A DNA stretch of 64,000 bases from Adhaeribacter rhizoryzae (GTDB lineage: Bacteria > Bacteroidota > Bacteroidia > Cytophagales > Hymenobacteraceae). The notes beneath the pieces are model-generated. The model saw only the letters and a list, made by a program, of their open reading frames with translations, was not told where the DNA came from and ran no database searches. Shown here one piece after another: positions 34,972-44,500 of this stretch (its first letter is position 1; each line of letters begins with the position of its first letter). Location: assembly GCF_008629685.1 (NCBI RefSeq), contig NZ_VWSF01000002.1:380043-444042 (forward strand), given 5' to 3'. A program made the position numbers and the translations under genes.

Positions 34972-35203
34972 AGTTTTGTTTTGTTGTTTTCGGATTAAAT
35001 ATTTCTTTGGGTAGCGGAATTATCCGCAGAAATAATAGCACAGCAATAAAGCGCTGTATATTTTGCGCTTTCTGCTGGTACGCAAAACTAAAAATAAGTT
35101 TGTTTTAAATATAGGTTATAGCAGGCTGTTTATGCCTGGTTTTAATTAGCCAGGTACGCGGGTATAGCGCAGGCGTACTGATTTTAGGGGCAGATACGTA
35201 CTA

Positions 35204-35956
35204 TTATTTTTCCGATACCATTACCGAAACCTCATCGGTATTAATGATGGCTTCGGATTTTACCGGGGCCGGTTCGGCGGATGTTATGGGTAGGTTTGCC
35301 TGCGAACCGGCAGCTGGGGGGGTGGATTTGCCGGCGTTTGTTTTAAATAAATTGCTTTGGTTTTTGCTTTTAGCGGGGATATTCTCTTTCGCCTCTAATT
35401 CTTTTGCTTCTAAGTCGCTGTCTGTTTCATCAGCCGGAATACGTTCATTTTCAACTACCGGCATCTCCTCTGCGGTATCTACCGAAACCACGGTTTTGCC
35501 CGGAGCGCCGGTAAAGTTTTTATCGAAGTTAAAATTAATGCCGCCAATAATTTTATTTGCTTTATCATAGACCTCAATTAAAGTACCCAGGTTAATGAGC
35601 CTGGCATTGTGTTTAAATAAGGCAACCTGCATTAAATCGCAGGCTGCAATATAATTGTTGGTTTTAGAAATAATATTAAAAGCCGATAAAATAGATAAAG
35701 AAACGGTAGAGGCAATGGCAATTAATTTTAGTCTTTCGGCGGTTAATATTTCGGAGCGGGTATCTAAATAAACCGAAACAATTACCGAACCGAGAATGGC
35801 AACGGTACCCAGCACCCCCACCAGCAAATGGTATAAAAAGTTTTTCAATTTCCAGGTTTGCAACTCCTTTTTTATATTCTGGATGATTAAATCAGCATCG
35901 GTGCGGTTAATTATTTTTATAGCAGCCGGGTTTTCAGAAGTTAAAGTAGTTTTCAT
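35204..35956 (-). CDS. Hypothetical two-TM protein with disordered tail
   Basis: A 250-residue protein of unknown function. Residues about 40-68 and 78-100 are hydrophobic helices (FLYHLLVGVLGTVAILGSVI and LKLIAIASTVSLSILSAFNI) joined by a short loop. A cytoplasmic helical part (NYIAACDLMQVALFKHNARL) follows. From about residue 150 the chain is low-complexity, rich in Glu, Pro, Ser and Asn. The two-TM layout recalls SLATT/DUF4231-type proteins, but I cannot confirm that. Neighbours give no hint. Confidence 0.6.
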   Translation of the reverse strand: MKTTLTSENPAAIKIINRTDADLIIQNIKKELQTWKLKNFLYHLLVGVLGTVAILGSVIVSVYLDTRSEILTAERLKLIAIASTVSLSILSAFNIISKTNNYIAACDLMQVALFKHNARLINLGTLIEVYDKANKIIGGINFNFDKNFTGAPGKTVVSVDTAEEMPVVENERIPADETDSDLEAKELEAKENIPAKSKNQSNLFKTNAGKSTPPAAGSQANLPITSAEPAPVKSEAIINTDEVSVMVSEK

Positions 35957-36155
35957 GGCATGAGTTATTTATACCTACTTAAATATAAGCATTTTAAGTT
36001 AATATTTGCTTCATACAGGCCGGTTTAAGTCCAAATTCCGGGGGGGTGCTGGCCCCAATAGCAGCCGGGGAAAATATATTCAGGTCAAAGGTATTTCTTC
36101 CTTAAAAATTTATTGCCAATGCCCGAAACGGCTATTTAAATGAAAGTTAGGGTAA

Positions 36156-37046
36156 TTATTTTTTATCGGTAAAATTCTGGATGTTATATATAACTCCGAG
36201 GGCAAGTGCCTGGCTGTATTGAATTTGGTGGTCCTGGTCGCGGTCGTATAAGGCCACGCCGGTAATATTTACACTTATCAGGCGGTTAACTTTGGCGGTA
36301 ATTACGGCATCCAGCCGGTGGTCGATGTTGCGCCAGGCCAGGGTTTCGTAATTGGCAAAGCCCAGGTAAAGCAATTTCAGGTTTAGGTTAGTGGCAATAT
36401 CTTTATTCAGGTTGGCTAGAATTTGGGCCGCCAGCCATTCCTGCCGCACCCGGCGACCTACCGGCACACCGTATACCACCTCGTTTGGGTTTGGCCGCAC
36501 GTTCTGGTCGGTGAGAAAAGTAAAGCGGGGGGCAAACGGGCTAAACCGAACCGAGAACCAATCTACCGGTTTAAACTCCAAACCTAGCGCAAAGGTGAGA
36601 AAGCCAGGCGATAAAAAATTTGAAATTAACCGCCGGTTATCCGGCAGGCTATCTACATCATATTCAAAGCCCCGGTCGAACTGCGACAAAAAATTAGCCG
36701 AAACAAAGGTGTTCCAGTCGGAGCTGATGCTGTAACCGTATTTGGTATCGAGGAAAATGCGGTCGAGGTTTTTGCGGGTATCCTGGCCCTTGTTCCGGAA
36801 TAAACCGTACTGGAGCTGCATTTCATTGTCCCAGGATATGCGTTCCCGCTTAAAATCGGCTTTGCCGTTGCTGAATAGGCCAATGGCAATGGAATTAATG
36901 CCGCCGGCCCGCCAATTGTCGCTGAAAGTAGCCTGGTTTAAGTTAAGGCCTGAAGAAAAGGAACGCCGCCAGTAGGTGGTATCGGTTTGGGCATAAACGG
37001 TTGCCTGCCCGAGAGCAAAGAATAATAGTAGTGTAAATATTTTCAT
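36156..37046 (-). CDS. DUF3078 outer-membrane-type protein
   Basis: A 296-residue exported protein. A signal peptide (MKIFTLLLFFALGQATVYAQ) is followed by the DUF3078 pattern: YWRRSFSSGLNLNQATFSDN, WRAGGINSIAIGLFSNGKAD, then repeated amphipathic beta-strands (ERISWDNEMQLQYGLFRNKG; DTKYGYSISSDWNTFVSANF). It is Bacteroidota-specific and probably a beta-barrel or a barrel-like surface protein. Function unknown. It follows a small lipoprotein gene on the same strand, about 160 bases away. Confidence 0.88.
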   Translation of the reverse strand: MKIFTLLLFFALGQATVYAQTDTTYWRRSFSSGLNLNQATFSDNWRAGGINSIAIGLFSNGKADFKRERISWDNEMQLQYGLFRNKGQDTRKNLDRIFLDTKYGYSISSDWNTFVSANFLSQFDRGFEYDVDSLPDNRRLISNFLSPGFLTFALGLEFKPVDWFSVRFSPFAPRFTFLTDQNVRPNPNEVVYGVPVGRRVRQEWLAAQILANLNKDIATNLNLKLLYLGFANYETLAWRNIDHRLDAVITAKVNRLISVNITGVALYDRDQDHQIQYSQALALGVIYNIQNFTDKK

Positions 37047-37205
37047 AGCGTATAGATTTATGCTTACCTCCGTAGCACACGACCGTAAGCTGGGTTTGAA
37101 AATAATTATTTTGCCACTCTATTAATTAGCCTCACTACAAAAGCAACTTACTTCCTTAAATATTTAACTAAAAGCAGAATTAAGCGCTAAGCCGGCAAAG
37201 GCCAA

Positions 37206-37403
37206 TTATTTACTTTTTTGAGCTTGCAAAGCTTCATTAATCTTGCCCAAACTATCCAGTATAGCAGCGTTTTGCGATTTCAGGCTGTCGAGTTGCTTTT
37301 GTAAATCCTCTACCTTCATGGTCATGCGGCCTTCCGGCGAAGATTCCTGACCACAGGCGGCCAGAAACAAAAAAATAAAGCTAAAAATCAATAATTTTTT
37401 CAT
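37206..37403 (-). CDS. Small coiled-coil lipoprotein
   Basis: A 65-residue lipoprotein with a lipobox at Cys17 (FLFLAACGQ). The mature part is one charged helix (MKVEDLQKQLDSLKSQNAAI, LDSLGKINEALQAQKSK) with heptad-like leucine spacing, similar in style to Lpp-type coiled coils. No named family is recognised. It likely sits in the outer membrane or periplasm. Same strand as the DUF3078 gene downstream. Confidence 0.7.
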   Translation of the reverse strand: MKKLLIFSFIFLFLAACGQESSPEGRMTMKVEDLQKQLDSLKSQNAAILDSLGKINEALQAQKSK

Positions 37404-37562
37404 CCGGCTTAGAAGTTTTAGAGAAGCTTTTACTTTTTAAATATAGTAAATTTAAGCTGGTTTTCAAAGCTTTAGCCCAATGGGGTGCCGGCACGTGGGA
37501 ATTGGAATAATATTATTCCAGACTACAACAATATTTGTAACAAAATTAGAGAAAAATAAAAA

Positions 37563-37605
37563 GCCCCTTTGAAGAGGAGAATAGAATATTCTACTTCAAA
37601 GGGGC
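37563..37605. terminator. Two-step terminator hairpin
   Basis: Outer arms GCCCCTTTGAAG (37563-37574) and CTTCAAAGGGGC (37594-37605), 12 bp perfect, with a nested AGAATA/TATTCT pair inside (37578-37592). Preceded by AAAAATAAAAA, giving a T run on the minus strand. It follows the carboxylesterase gene on the minus strand. Confidence 0.8.
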
Positions 37606-37629
37606 ATTAAATAATTTTACAGAATAAAT

Positions 37630-39279
37630 CTATTTTTTTGCGAGCTCTTCCAGCAGTAAATAGCGCTCGCGGTTTTTATCGGTTTCCAGGCGGGTATTTA
37701 CGTCTATGTTCATAACCGGGGCCGGGCTGCCGGGTTTAAGGGCGGGCCAGGTAGGTAAGCCCTGACCGTTGGGGTTGCCGGATTTAATAAAGTTGGCAAA
37801 ATAGCTTTGCATTAGTTTCGAAATTTTATAGTCTTCGGGCGTCCAGGCGTAAACTTTGTTCGTAGCCAGGTTACCCATGGCATATTCAATTTCGGCGGAA
37901 TGTACCGCGCCGCGAGCCGGTGGTGCTTTTTTTACGTTCGGATCGGCGTTCCGGATAACGCCACCGGCTAAACCGGGCGTAGCATTACCCATTTCGGGTG
38001 TCATTTCGGGGCGCGGACGGGAATACATGTAGCGGTAAACCAGTTTGCCGCTGGTTTGTGCGTGTACATCTATTAATTTCCAGGTGCTGTAGCCAATAAA
38101 ACGGTCGCCGGCGAGGGCGGTGGCAGCCTGTATTACTTCGTCTTCGGTGGTGGCAGGATATGCTTTAAGCACGTCGCTGGCCCGTTCGCCAAACTGTTTT
38201 TCCAAAGCTTTCTTGTAATTTTCCGGAGTGGGTGCCTCTTGTCCCAGAATACCCCGGAAACCAGACTCTTCGGAGTTCCAGCCCGCCAGCAAAGGTACTT
38301 TGGCTTGCTGACCGCTCGTGAATATTTCGGAGGGCGCTTTGGGGAAGAAATACCCATCTACTACCACCGAAAAGCGGGGCGTGCCGGGTTTGCTGGTAGC
38401 TTGTAGTAACTGGTCGGCAGGAAGAGCCCGTAAGGCAGCCAGCGAATTAGCACCTAAGCTGGTTGCAAAAGTTACCCCGTTCTGCTCAGATTGCGCCAAG
38501 GGGGTAGTTGGTTGCAGCGATAACAAAGAACCACTTTCGCCAATAGCCCCCGCAATCAGGTTTTTAGATAACGGCGAAGCCATCTGGGCACTTACCGAAT
38601 AAGAACCCGCTGATTCGCCGGCAATGGTTACTTTGGACGGGTCACCGCCAAAAGCCGCAATATTTTGTTTAACCCATTTTAAAGCAGCGCTTTGGTCTAG
38701 CAGGCCATAATTACCCGATGCTTTGTTCGGCGATTCTTTGGTTAATTCGGGGTGCGTCATAAACCCGAACACGCCCAGCCGGTAATTAACCGTTACGGCT
38801 ACCATGCCTTGTTGGGCCATGCTCTCCCCATCGTAACGCGGCTCCGAACCATCGCCGGCCACAAAGCCACCACCGTAAAAATATACCAGCACCGGCAGTT
38901 TTTCTTTTCCGGTTTTAGCCGGCGTCCACACGTTCAAATACAAGCAATCTTCGTTCATGCCATTCGACCGGAAATTCATGTCGCCGAATAAGGCCAGTTG
39001 CATGGCTCTGGGGCCAAATTGGGTGGCTTTGCGCACGCCCTGCCAATTTTTTGCGGGTTGGGGTTCGCGCCAGCGTAAATTGCCAACTGGCGGGGCCGCA
39101 AACGGTACGCCTTTAAAACTGCGGATGCCGCTTTGTTCGGTGGTGCCTTCCAGCACGCCATTGGCCGTTTTTACCTGATTGGCAGCCGCGCTACCGCCAG
39201 TTTTGGTTTGGGCCAGGCTAACCGGCAGCCACGTTACCGCCAGCAAGCAGGCCCAAAGCATATTATTTACATACTTCAT
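37630..39279 (-). CDS. Secreted type B carboxylesterase, second copy
   Basis: A 549-residue carboxylesterase type B. A signal peptide is present (MLWACLLAVTWLPVSLAQ within the first 24 residues). Motifs: SFKGVPFAAPPVGNLRWREP, EDCLYLNVWTPAK, VLVYFYGGGFVAGDG and GESAGSYS with Ser223 as nucleophile; an acidic residue and His of the triad lie in the C-terminal half (PARGAVHSAEIEYAM). It is somewhat longer than the one at 1814-3382, mainly by an insert before the His. The two probably arose by duplication. Probably acts on esters of imported or surface glycans; the substrate is not known. Confidence 0.9.
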   Translation of the reverse strand: MKYVNNMLWACLLAVTWLPVSLAQTKTGGSAAANQVKTANGVLEGTTEQSGIRSFKGVPFAAPPVGNLRWREPQPAKNWQGVRKATQFGPRAMQLALFGDMNFRSNGMNEDCLYLNVWTPAKTGKEKLPVLVYFYGGGFVAGDGSEPRYDGESMAQQGMVAVTVNYRLGVFGFMTHPELTKESPNKASGNYGLLDQSAALKWVKQNIAAFGGDPSKVTIAGESAGSYSVSAQMASPLSKNLIAGAIGESGSLLSLQPTTPLAQSEQNGVTFATSLGANSLAALRALPADQLLQATSKPGTPRFSVVVDGYFFPKAPSEIFTSGQQAKVPLLAGWNSEESGFRGILGQEAPTPENYKKALEKQFGERASDVLKAYPATTEDEVIQAATALAGDRFIGYSTWKLIDVHAQTSGKLVYRYMYSRPRPEMTPEMGNATPGLAGGVIRNADPNVKKAPPARGAVHSAEIEYAMGNLATNKVYAWTPEDYKISKLMQSYFANFIKSGNPNGQGLPTWPALKPGSPAPVMNIDVNTRLETDKNRERYLLLEELAKK

Positions 39280-39571
39280 AAATTAATAAAATAAGGGTGA
39301 ATGTTTGGATGTTGAATAGTAATTTTAATAAAGGTATAATACTATAAATTATTATGCATAGCGCCGCAAGAACTTAAAATATTTTTAAACAATCAGCGCC
39401 ATTTTATTCCCGGATTTTAGAAATAATAGCAGAAGCCGGTTATATTTAACCGCAATAGTTAAGCTTACTGTCTGAAAGTTAATTCCAACCTGTTTCTGCC
39501 AATATTTTACCTTTTTTCGATGTAAATCTTGTAATTGCTTAAAAAGTAAATAAACCAAATCCTAGAGCCTG

Positions 39572-40678
39572 ATGAAGCATTTATTTAGTGGTGCCTTGCT
39601 TTTTTTATTTTGCGGAATAGCCTTTTCCTGCACATCTCCTAAAACTAGTGGCGTATCTCAGCCGACCACGGATAAAGAAAATGCGACGGCGACAGCTCCG
39701 GTAGTTAAAACAATTTTGTACGAACATATTTTTGAAGATGATCGGCCTTTTCCGCAATGCCATGCTTCTACCATGATAGGCTTAAAAAATAACAATTACC
39801 TGGTGGCTTGGTTTGCCGGTTCGCACGAAAAAAATGATGATGTAGGTATTTGGATGGCACACGGGCAACCCGGCAACTGGTCGAAACCATACCAGGCCGT
39901 AAAAGTCCGGAACGATGCGCACTGGAACCCGGTATTGTTTAACGGGCCGGATGGCCGGGTTTACCTGTATTTTAAAGTAGGCAAAGAAATAGATTACTGG
40001 GAAACCTGGGTGCAGCACTCCGATGACCAGGGCAAAACCTGGAGCAAGCCTACCGAACTGGTGCCGGGCGATAAAGGCGGGCGCGGCCCGGTTCGGAACC
40101 AGCCCTTGGTGTTATCGGATGGTACCTGGCTGGCGCCGGCTTCTATTGAGCGCAACAAAGTTTGGGATGTCTTTATCGACCGGAGTACTGATGGCGGCAA
40201 AACATGGACTTCAACGGGCAAACTGCCCCTCGACCGCAGCGTAGTAAAAGGCGAAGGCGTTATTCAGCCAGCTTTTTGGGAATCTAAACCAGGGCAGGTG
40301 CACATGCTCATGCGCAGTTCGGGTGGTAAAATCTGCCGCAGCGACTCCGACGATTTCGGTAAAACCTGGAGTCCCATTTACCCCACCGACCTCCCGAATA
40401 ATAACAGTGGCATTGATGTTACCCAAATAGCCGGTGATACCATTGCCGTAATATACAACCCGGTCGGCGAAAACTGGGGCAAACGTTACCCCATAACCGT
40501 GGCCGTATCTACCGACAATGGTAAAACCTGGCCTACTACTTTTGATATTGAGCAAAAAGGACAGGAAAAAACCGAGCTTTCTTACCCCGATATTTTTTAC
40601 CAGGATGGCCATTTAATAGCTTGTTATACCTGGAACCGCCAACGCATTGCTTTCTGGAAAGGGAAAGTTTCTTTTTAA
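39572..40678 (+). CDS. Sialidase-like (BNR/Asp-box) lipoprotein
   Basis: A 368-residue exported lipoprotein (Cys20 in CGIAFSC). The sequence has a six-bladed sialidase fold pattern with four Asp-boxes: SDDQGKTW, STDGGKTW, SDDFGKTW and STDNGKTW. The first blade begins CHASTMIGLKNNNYLVAWFA, like the exo-alpha-sialidase/BNR_2 families of Bacteroidota. RGPVRNQPLVLSDGTWLAPA is another family stretch. The classical FRIP motif is not seen, so it may act on something other than sialic acid. Monocistronic, with a terminator 50 bases downstream. Confidence 0.85.
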   Translation: MKHLFSGALLFLFCGIAFSCTSPKTSGVSQPTTDKENATATAPVVKTILYEHIFEDDRPFPQCHASTMIGLKNNNYLVAWFAGSHEKNDDVGIWMAHGQPGNWSKPYQAVKVRNDAHWNPVLFNGPDGRVYLYFKVGKEIDYWETWVQHSDDQGKTWSKPTELVPGDKGGRGPVRNQPLVLSDGTWLAPASIERNKVWDVFIDRSTDGGKTWTSTGKLPLDRSVVKGEGVIQPAFWESKPGQVHMLMRSSGGKICRSDSDDFGKTWSPIYPTDLPNNNSGIDVTQIAGDTIAVIYNPVGENWGKRYPITVAVSTDNGKTWPTTFDIEQKGQEKTELSYPDIFYQDGHLIACYTWNRQRIAFWKGKVSF

Positions 40679-40727
40679 GGTAAGCCCTTAGGTTTAAGAT
40701 TTAATTTAGATTATTCTCATGTTTAAA

Positions 40728-40762
40728 CACCCCACACAAGTCTTTAAGATTAGTGTGGGGTG
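40728..40762. terminator. Terminator hairpin after the sialidase gene
   Basis: Perfect 10-bp stem CACCCCACAC (40728-40737) / GTGTGGGGTG (40753-40762) with a 15-nt loop. No clean T run follows, so strength is uncertain. Confidence 0.6.
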
Positions 40763-41086
40763 TGTTCGTTATGTTCGAATAGGTAAGATGAGTGATATGG
40801 GATCTGAATTTACTTTACCATAATAATTTAGAAAACGCCTCTGCACCGGAACGTAGATATTGGATTTAATTCAAACCAAAACCAGTCAGCTACCTGAATT
40901 TATCTTATGTAAGCGCTAAAAAAATCAGCTAATTTAATCCTTACTGGGCGAAGGAAGAGCCCCAAATATAAATATTCCCCTGATTACGGCTGTCTTTCGC
41001 CGGTATGTGCAAACCCTTATTTACCGGCTTTCAACTTTAATTTTTAGCCACTCAACGTTTAGCTTCGGTCATTCATTTTTAATTAT
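40763..41086. other. Intergenic region upstream of the lanthipeptide locus
   Basis: About 320 bases with no convincing frame, repeat or RNA. It precedes the precursor promoter. Confidence 0.3.
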
Positions 41087-41118
41087 TTTCAAAACGGGTA
41101 GGCCGCATAGTATGTTTG
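41087..41118 (+). promoter_or_regulatory. Bacteroidota-type promoter of lanA
   Basis: TTTC (41087-41090), 20 bases, TATGTTTG (41111-41118): a perfect TAnnTTTG -7 box and a one-mismatch -33 box. Start of transcription would be near 41125. An AGGAGG at 41161-41166 lies 13 bases before the ATG, an uncommon Shine-Dalgarno-like element for this phylum. Confidence 0.45.
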
Positions 41119-41179
41119 AATCAGCCAAAACGAAGTTGTTACGCGGTGTAATAACGGGACAGGAGGCAAAGACAAAACT

Positions 41180-41410
41180 ATGAAAAATAATGTAGATGTA
41201 ATCCGGGCTTGGAAAGATGCTGCTTACAGAGCCACTTTAACCGAAGAGCAATTAAAATCTCTTCCTGAAAACCCAGTAAACGATTCTAACGCATTACTGG
41301 ACAACATTGCCCTGCGCAATATTTCTGGCGGCCGTCCTTCTTCTGGCTGGTTCTGCTCGGTTAGCGGGGAGTGCAATGGTGGTTATTCTTGCAACCCATA
41401 CTACTGGTAA
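41180..41410 (+). CDS. lanA: Class II lanthipeptide precursor (mersacidin/lichenicidin-type leader)
   Basis: A 76-residue precursor. The 51-residue leader has the mersacidin/lichenicidin-type pattern (VIRAWKDAAYRATLTEEQ, then LKSLPENP) and ends with Gly-Gly (RNISGG), the cut site for a C39 protease. The 25-residue core has five Ser (54, 55, 60, 62, 70), three Cys (59, 65, 71), no Thr, and several aromatics, ending NPYYW. LanM would dehydrate Ser and close up to three lanthionines; without Thr no methyl-lanthionine can form. LanM, the C39 exporter and an adaptor follow in order. Antibacterial activity is possible but not shown. Confidence 0.85.
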   Translation: MKNNVDVIRAWKDAAYRATLTEEQLKSLPENPVNDSNALLDNIALRNISGGRPSSGWFCSVSGECNGGYSCNPYYW

Positions 41411-41473
41411 TAACACCGCCTAAGTTTAAGGCGCGTTTTACCGCCAACTTAAATTAACACCAACCTCATAAAT

Positions 41474-41551
41474 AATAGAAGTAAGAAGATATCCCAACAA
41501 AGTAACCTATTACTTGCCGGCGCTTGTCTTTCTTACTTCTATTGTTTTTTT
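41474..41551 (+). terminator. Terminator/attenuator between lanA and lanM
   Basis: Perfect 14-bp inverted repeat: AATAGAAGTAAGAA (41474-41487) and TTCTTACTTCTATT (41530-41543), followed at once by G and seven T. The loop is 42 bases. Placed after the precursor and 48 bases before the lanM ATG, it should let only part of the transcripts continue, giving more precursor than enzyme. Confidence 0.65.
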
Positions 41552-41598
41552 CTCCCGCTCTAAACCTTTTTCCGCCGAACTATTCACCAACCAGAACT

Positions 41599-44500
41599 AT
41601 GAAACTAGATACAAACTGCCTGTTAAAAGCCTTAACCCTGAAAGAAAGAGCTGCTTTCGTAAAAAATATAAACGTTGCGTTCCCATCCGGGCCGGAGGCC
41701 TCCTCTAAACTGGCCGAGAAATGGAAAGCGCGGTACCCGTTTTCGGAGGGGGAATATTTTGGGAAGAAACTGCAAAAATATAACTTAACCGAGGCAGAAT
41801 TTATTAACCTTACCGGCGCACCAACCAATATTTTAAAAGATTTTATTTCTTTTAACCAGATTAGTTTACAGCAAAAGCTCGCCCAGTTAAACACCGATAT
41901 TGCCGAAAACTACACGTACTTCTCCGAAAAATATTTGAGCCGGGTACCGGTAGCCGGTTTCCTGGATTTTGTAGAACCTTTAATTCGGGAAGCGGTGCAG
42001 CGGTTAACCAATACTATTGATGCGAACGTTGCTGCTGGTAAGTGGGGCCATGCTTTTGCCATAGAAAATATTAAAAACCACCTGGTCGATAATATTCCGG
42101 CGAAGTTGTACGAAATGGTAAACCGCACCTTGGTGCTGGAAATGAATATTGCCCGGCTGAAAGACGAACTAACCGGCGAAACCCCCGCAGAAAGATTTAA
42201 TAGTTTTATTAAGCTAATCAGAACGCCGGAACGCCGCCAGGCCCTGGCCGAGGAATATCCGGTATTAATCCGGCAAATCAGCGATTACCTCGATAGCTGG
42301 TACCAAAATAGTAGCTTGTTTTTAGAAAGATTGCACACCGACTGGACCCAACTATTGTCGGTTTTTGGCATTGCGGAAAACGATACCATAAATAAAATAA
42401 TTACGAGTGCCGGCGACCGGCACCGGGGCGGCCAAACCGTAACCATCGTAACTTTTGTTTCGGGCAAAAAAGTAGTGTACAAACCCCGACCATTGGCGGT
42501 AGAAGCCCATTTTCAGGAATTATTGCAGTGGTACAACCAAAAAGGCGTAACCAATCCTTTTAGAATATTAACCATTCTGAACCGTGAAACTTACGGTTGG
42601 GTAGAATTTATTGAACATACTGCCTGCCAATCCAAAGCAGAATTAGAGCAATATTACGAACGCTACGGCAGTTTATTAGCCATTCTTTACAGCATCAACG
42701 CCACTGATTTTCACTTAGAAAATATTATTGCGGCCGGCGAACATCCGGTGCTTATTGACATAGAATCTTTGTTTCACCCCAACATGGTACACAAAAACCA
42801 CGGGGTGTATTCCGATATATTTAATCAGCTCGAACTTTCGGTGCTGAAAGTACAATTGCTGCCCATGCGCCTGTATTTAAACGACCAAAACGAAGGCATT
42901 GATGTGGGCGGCTTGAACGATTCTGCCGGTAAACTAAGCCCCATGGCTGCCCCCGTCTGGATTGCCGACGCTACCGACGAAATGAAATTGGTGCAGCAGC
43001 AGATTGTGTACCAGGGTTCTAAGAACGTGGCCTTGCTGCAAGGCGAAAAATCTGACTATTTCCAATATGCCGATCAGATTGAAGCCGGCTTCCGGCATAC
43101 CTACCAAATAATACTACAAAGCAAAGCCGAATTGTTAGCCGCAGGCAGTATTTTGGATATGTTTGCCAACGACCACATCCGGGTAATGTACCGGCAAACC
43201 GCCACTTATACCCAAATATTATATGCCAGCTTTCACCCCGATTTTCTAAGGGATGCATACGAGCGCGATATTTTATTTGATAAACTCTGGGAAGAAGCCC
43301 CTGGTCGGCCCGACGTGGAAAAAGTAATTGATGCGGAGCAAGCAGCCCTGCATAAAATGGACATACCGGTTTTCGTAACCAAACCCAACGCCAAAAGTTT
43401 GTGGCTCGATGATAACCAAAGTGTAACCGATTTTTACGAAGCCACCGGCCTGGAGCAAGTGCGCTACAAAATAGAAAACTTAAGCGCCGCCGATTGCGAA
43501 AAGCAATGCTGGTTTATCCGGGCTTCGCTTTCGTCATCGGCCCCCGTAGAACAGCATCATACCGCTAGTATAAATTATTTAGCCCAAAAATTAACCACCG
43601 AAGCTACTGAAGAAAGCTTAATAGCTGCCGCCAAAAATATAGGAGATCGGTTGCAGTCGCTGGCCTTTATAACCGAAGATAATGCCAACTGGATTGGCCT
43701 GGTTTTAAGAGGCAAGAACTACGACATTAATCCGCTGGCGATGGATTTATACAGCGGCTTGCCGGGCGTAACCTTGTTTTTGGCTTACCTGGGCCACGTT
43801 ACCGGCGAACCCAAATATACCCGCTTAGCCCAGCAATCGTTGAACACCGTTATTTCTACCACCGATGACTACATGGCCGATAATTTTGTGAAGCGGCTGG
43901 GTATGTTTGATGGCTGGGTAGGCATTATTTACCTCTACACCCATTTGGGAATATTGTGGCAGCGCGCAGATTTACTCGACCGGGCCGAAGCGGTAATCGG
44001 GTTTTTAGATCCGTATTTGCCAGCCGGTAAAGATGTAGATATTGTTACGGGTTCGGCCGGCATGATTTTAAGTTTGCTGGCTTTGTACCGGGTGCGCCCC
44101 GCCGCAGCTACTTCAAACCTGGCAATTAAGTTAGGCCGGCACTTAGAAGAAAACGCAATTGCCATGCCCACCGGTAAAGCCTGGAAAATAGAACACCAGC
44201 AACCGCTGGCTGGTTTTGCCCACGGCAACGCCGGCATTGCCTATGCCTTAGCTAAATTATACCTGCTTACCCGGCAAGAGCAATTTAAAACGCTGGCCCT
44301 GGAAGGTATTGCGTACGAAAGAACCTTGTTTGTACCCGAGCGCAATAATTGGCTGGATCTGCGGAAAGCCAGTTCTTCTACCCCCGAATCGCACAACGAC
44401 ATGGTAGCCTGGTGTACCGGTGCCGCCGGCATTGGCTTAGCCCGCCTAAAAATGCTAGACTTCCTCCACGACAACCAGGTGGTAGAAGAAATAGAAGCGG

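Noticed and set aside
36653-36889. Minus-strand 78-residue frame inside the DUF3078 gene
   Set aside because: Overlapping frame in a real gene with low-complexity content (Ser/Thr/Pro-rich) and no recognisable features.
41514-41708. Extra small gene overlapping the lanM start
   Set aside because: It runs through the attenuator hairpin and the lanM N-terminus in another frame; no leader or core-like features, so it is not a second precursor.
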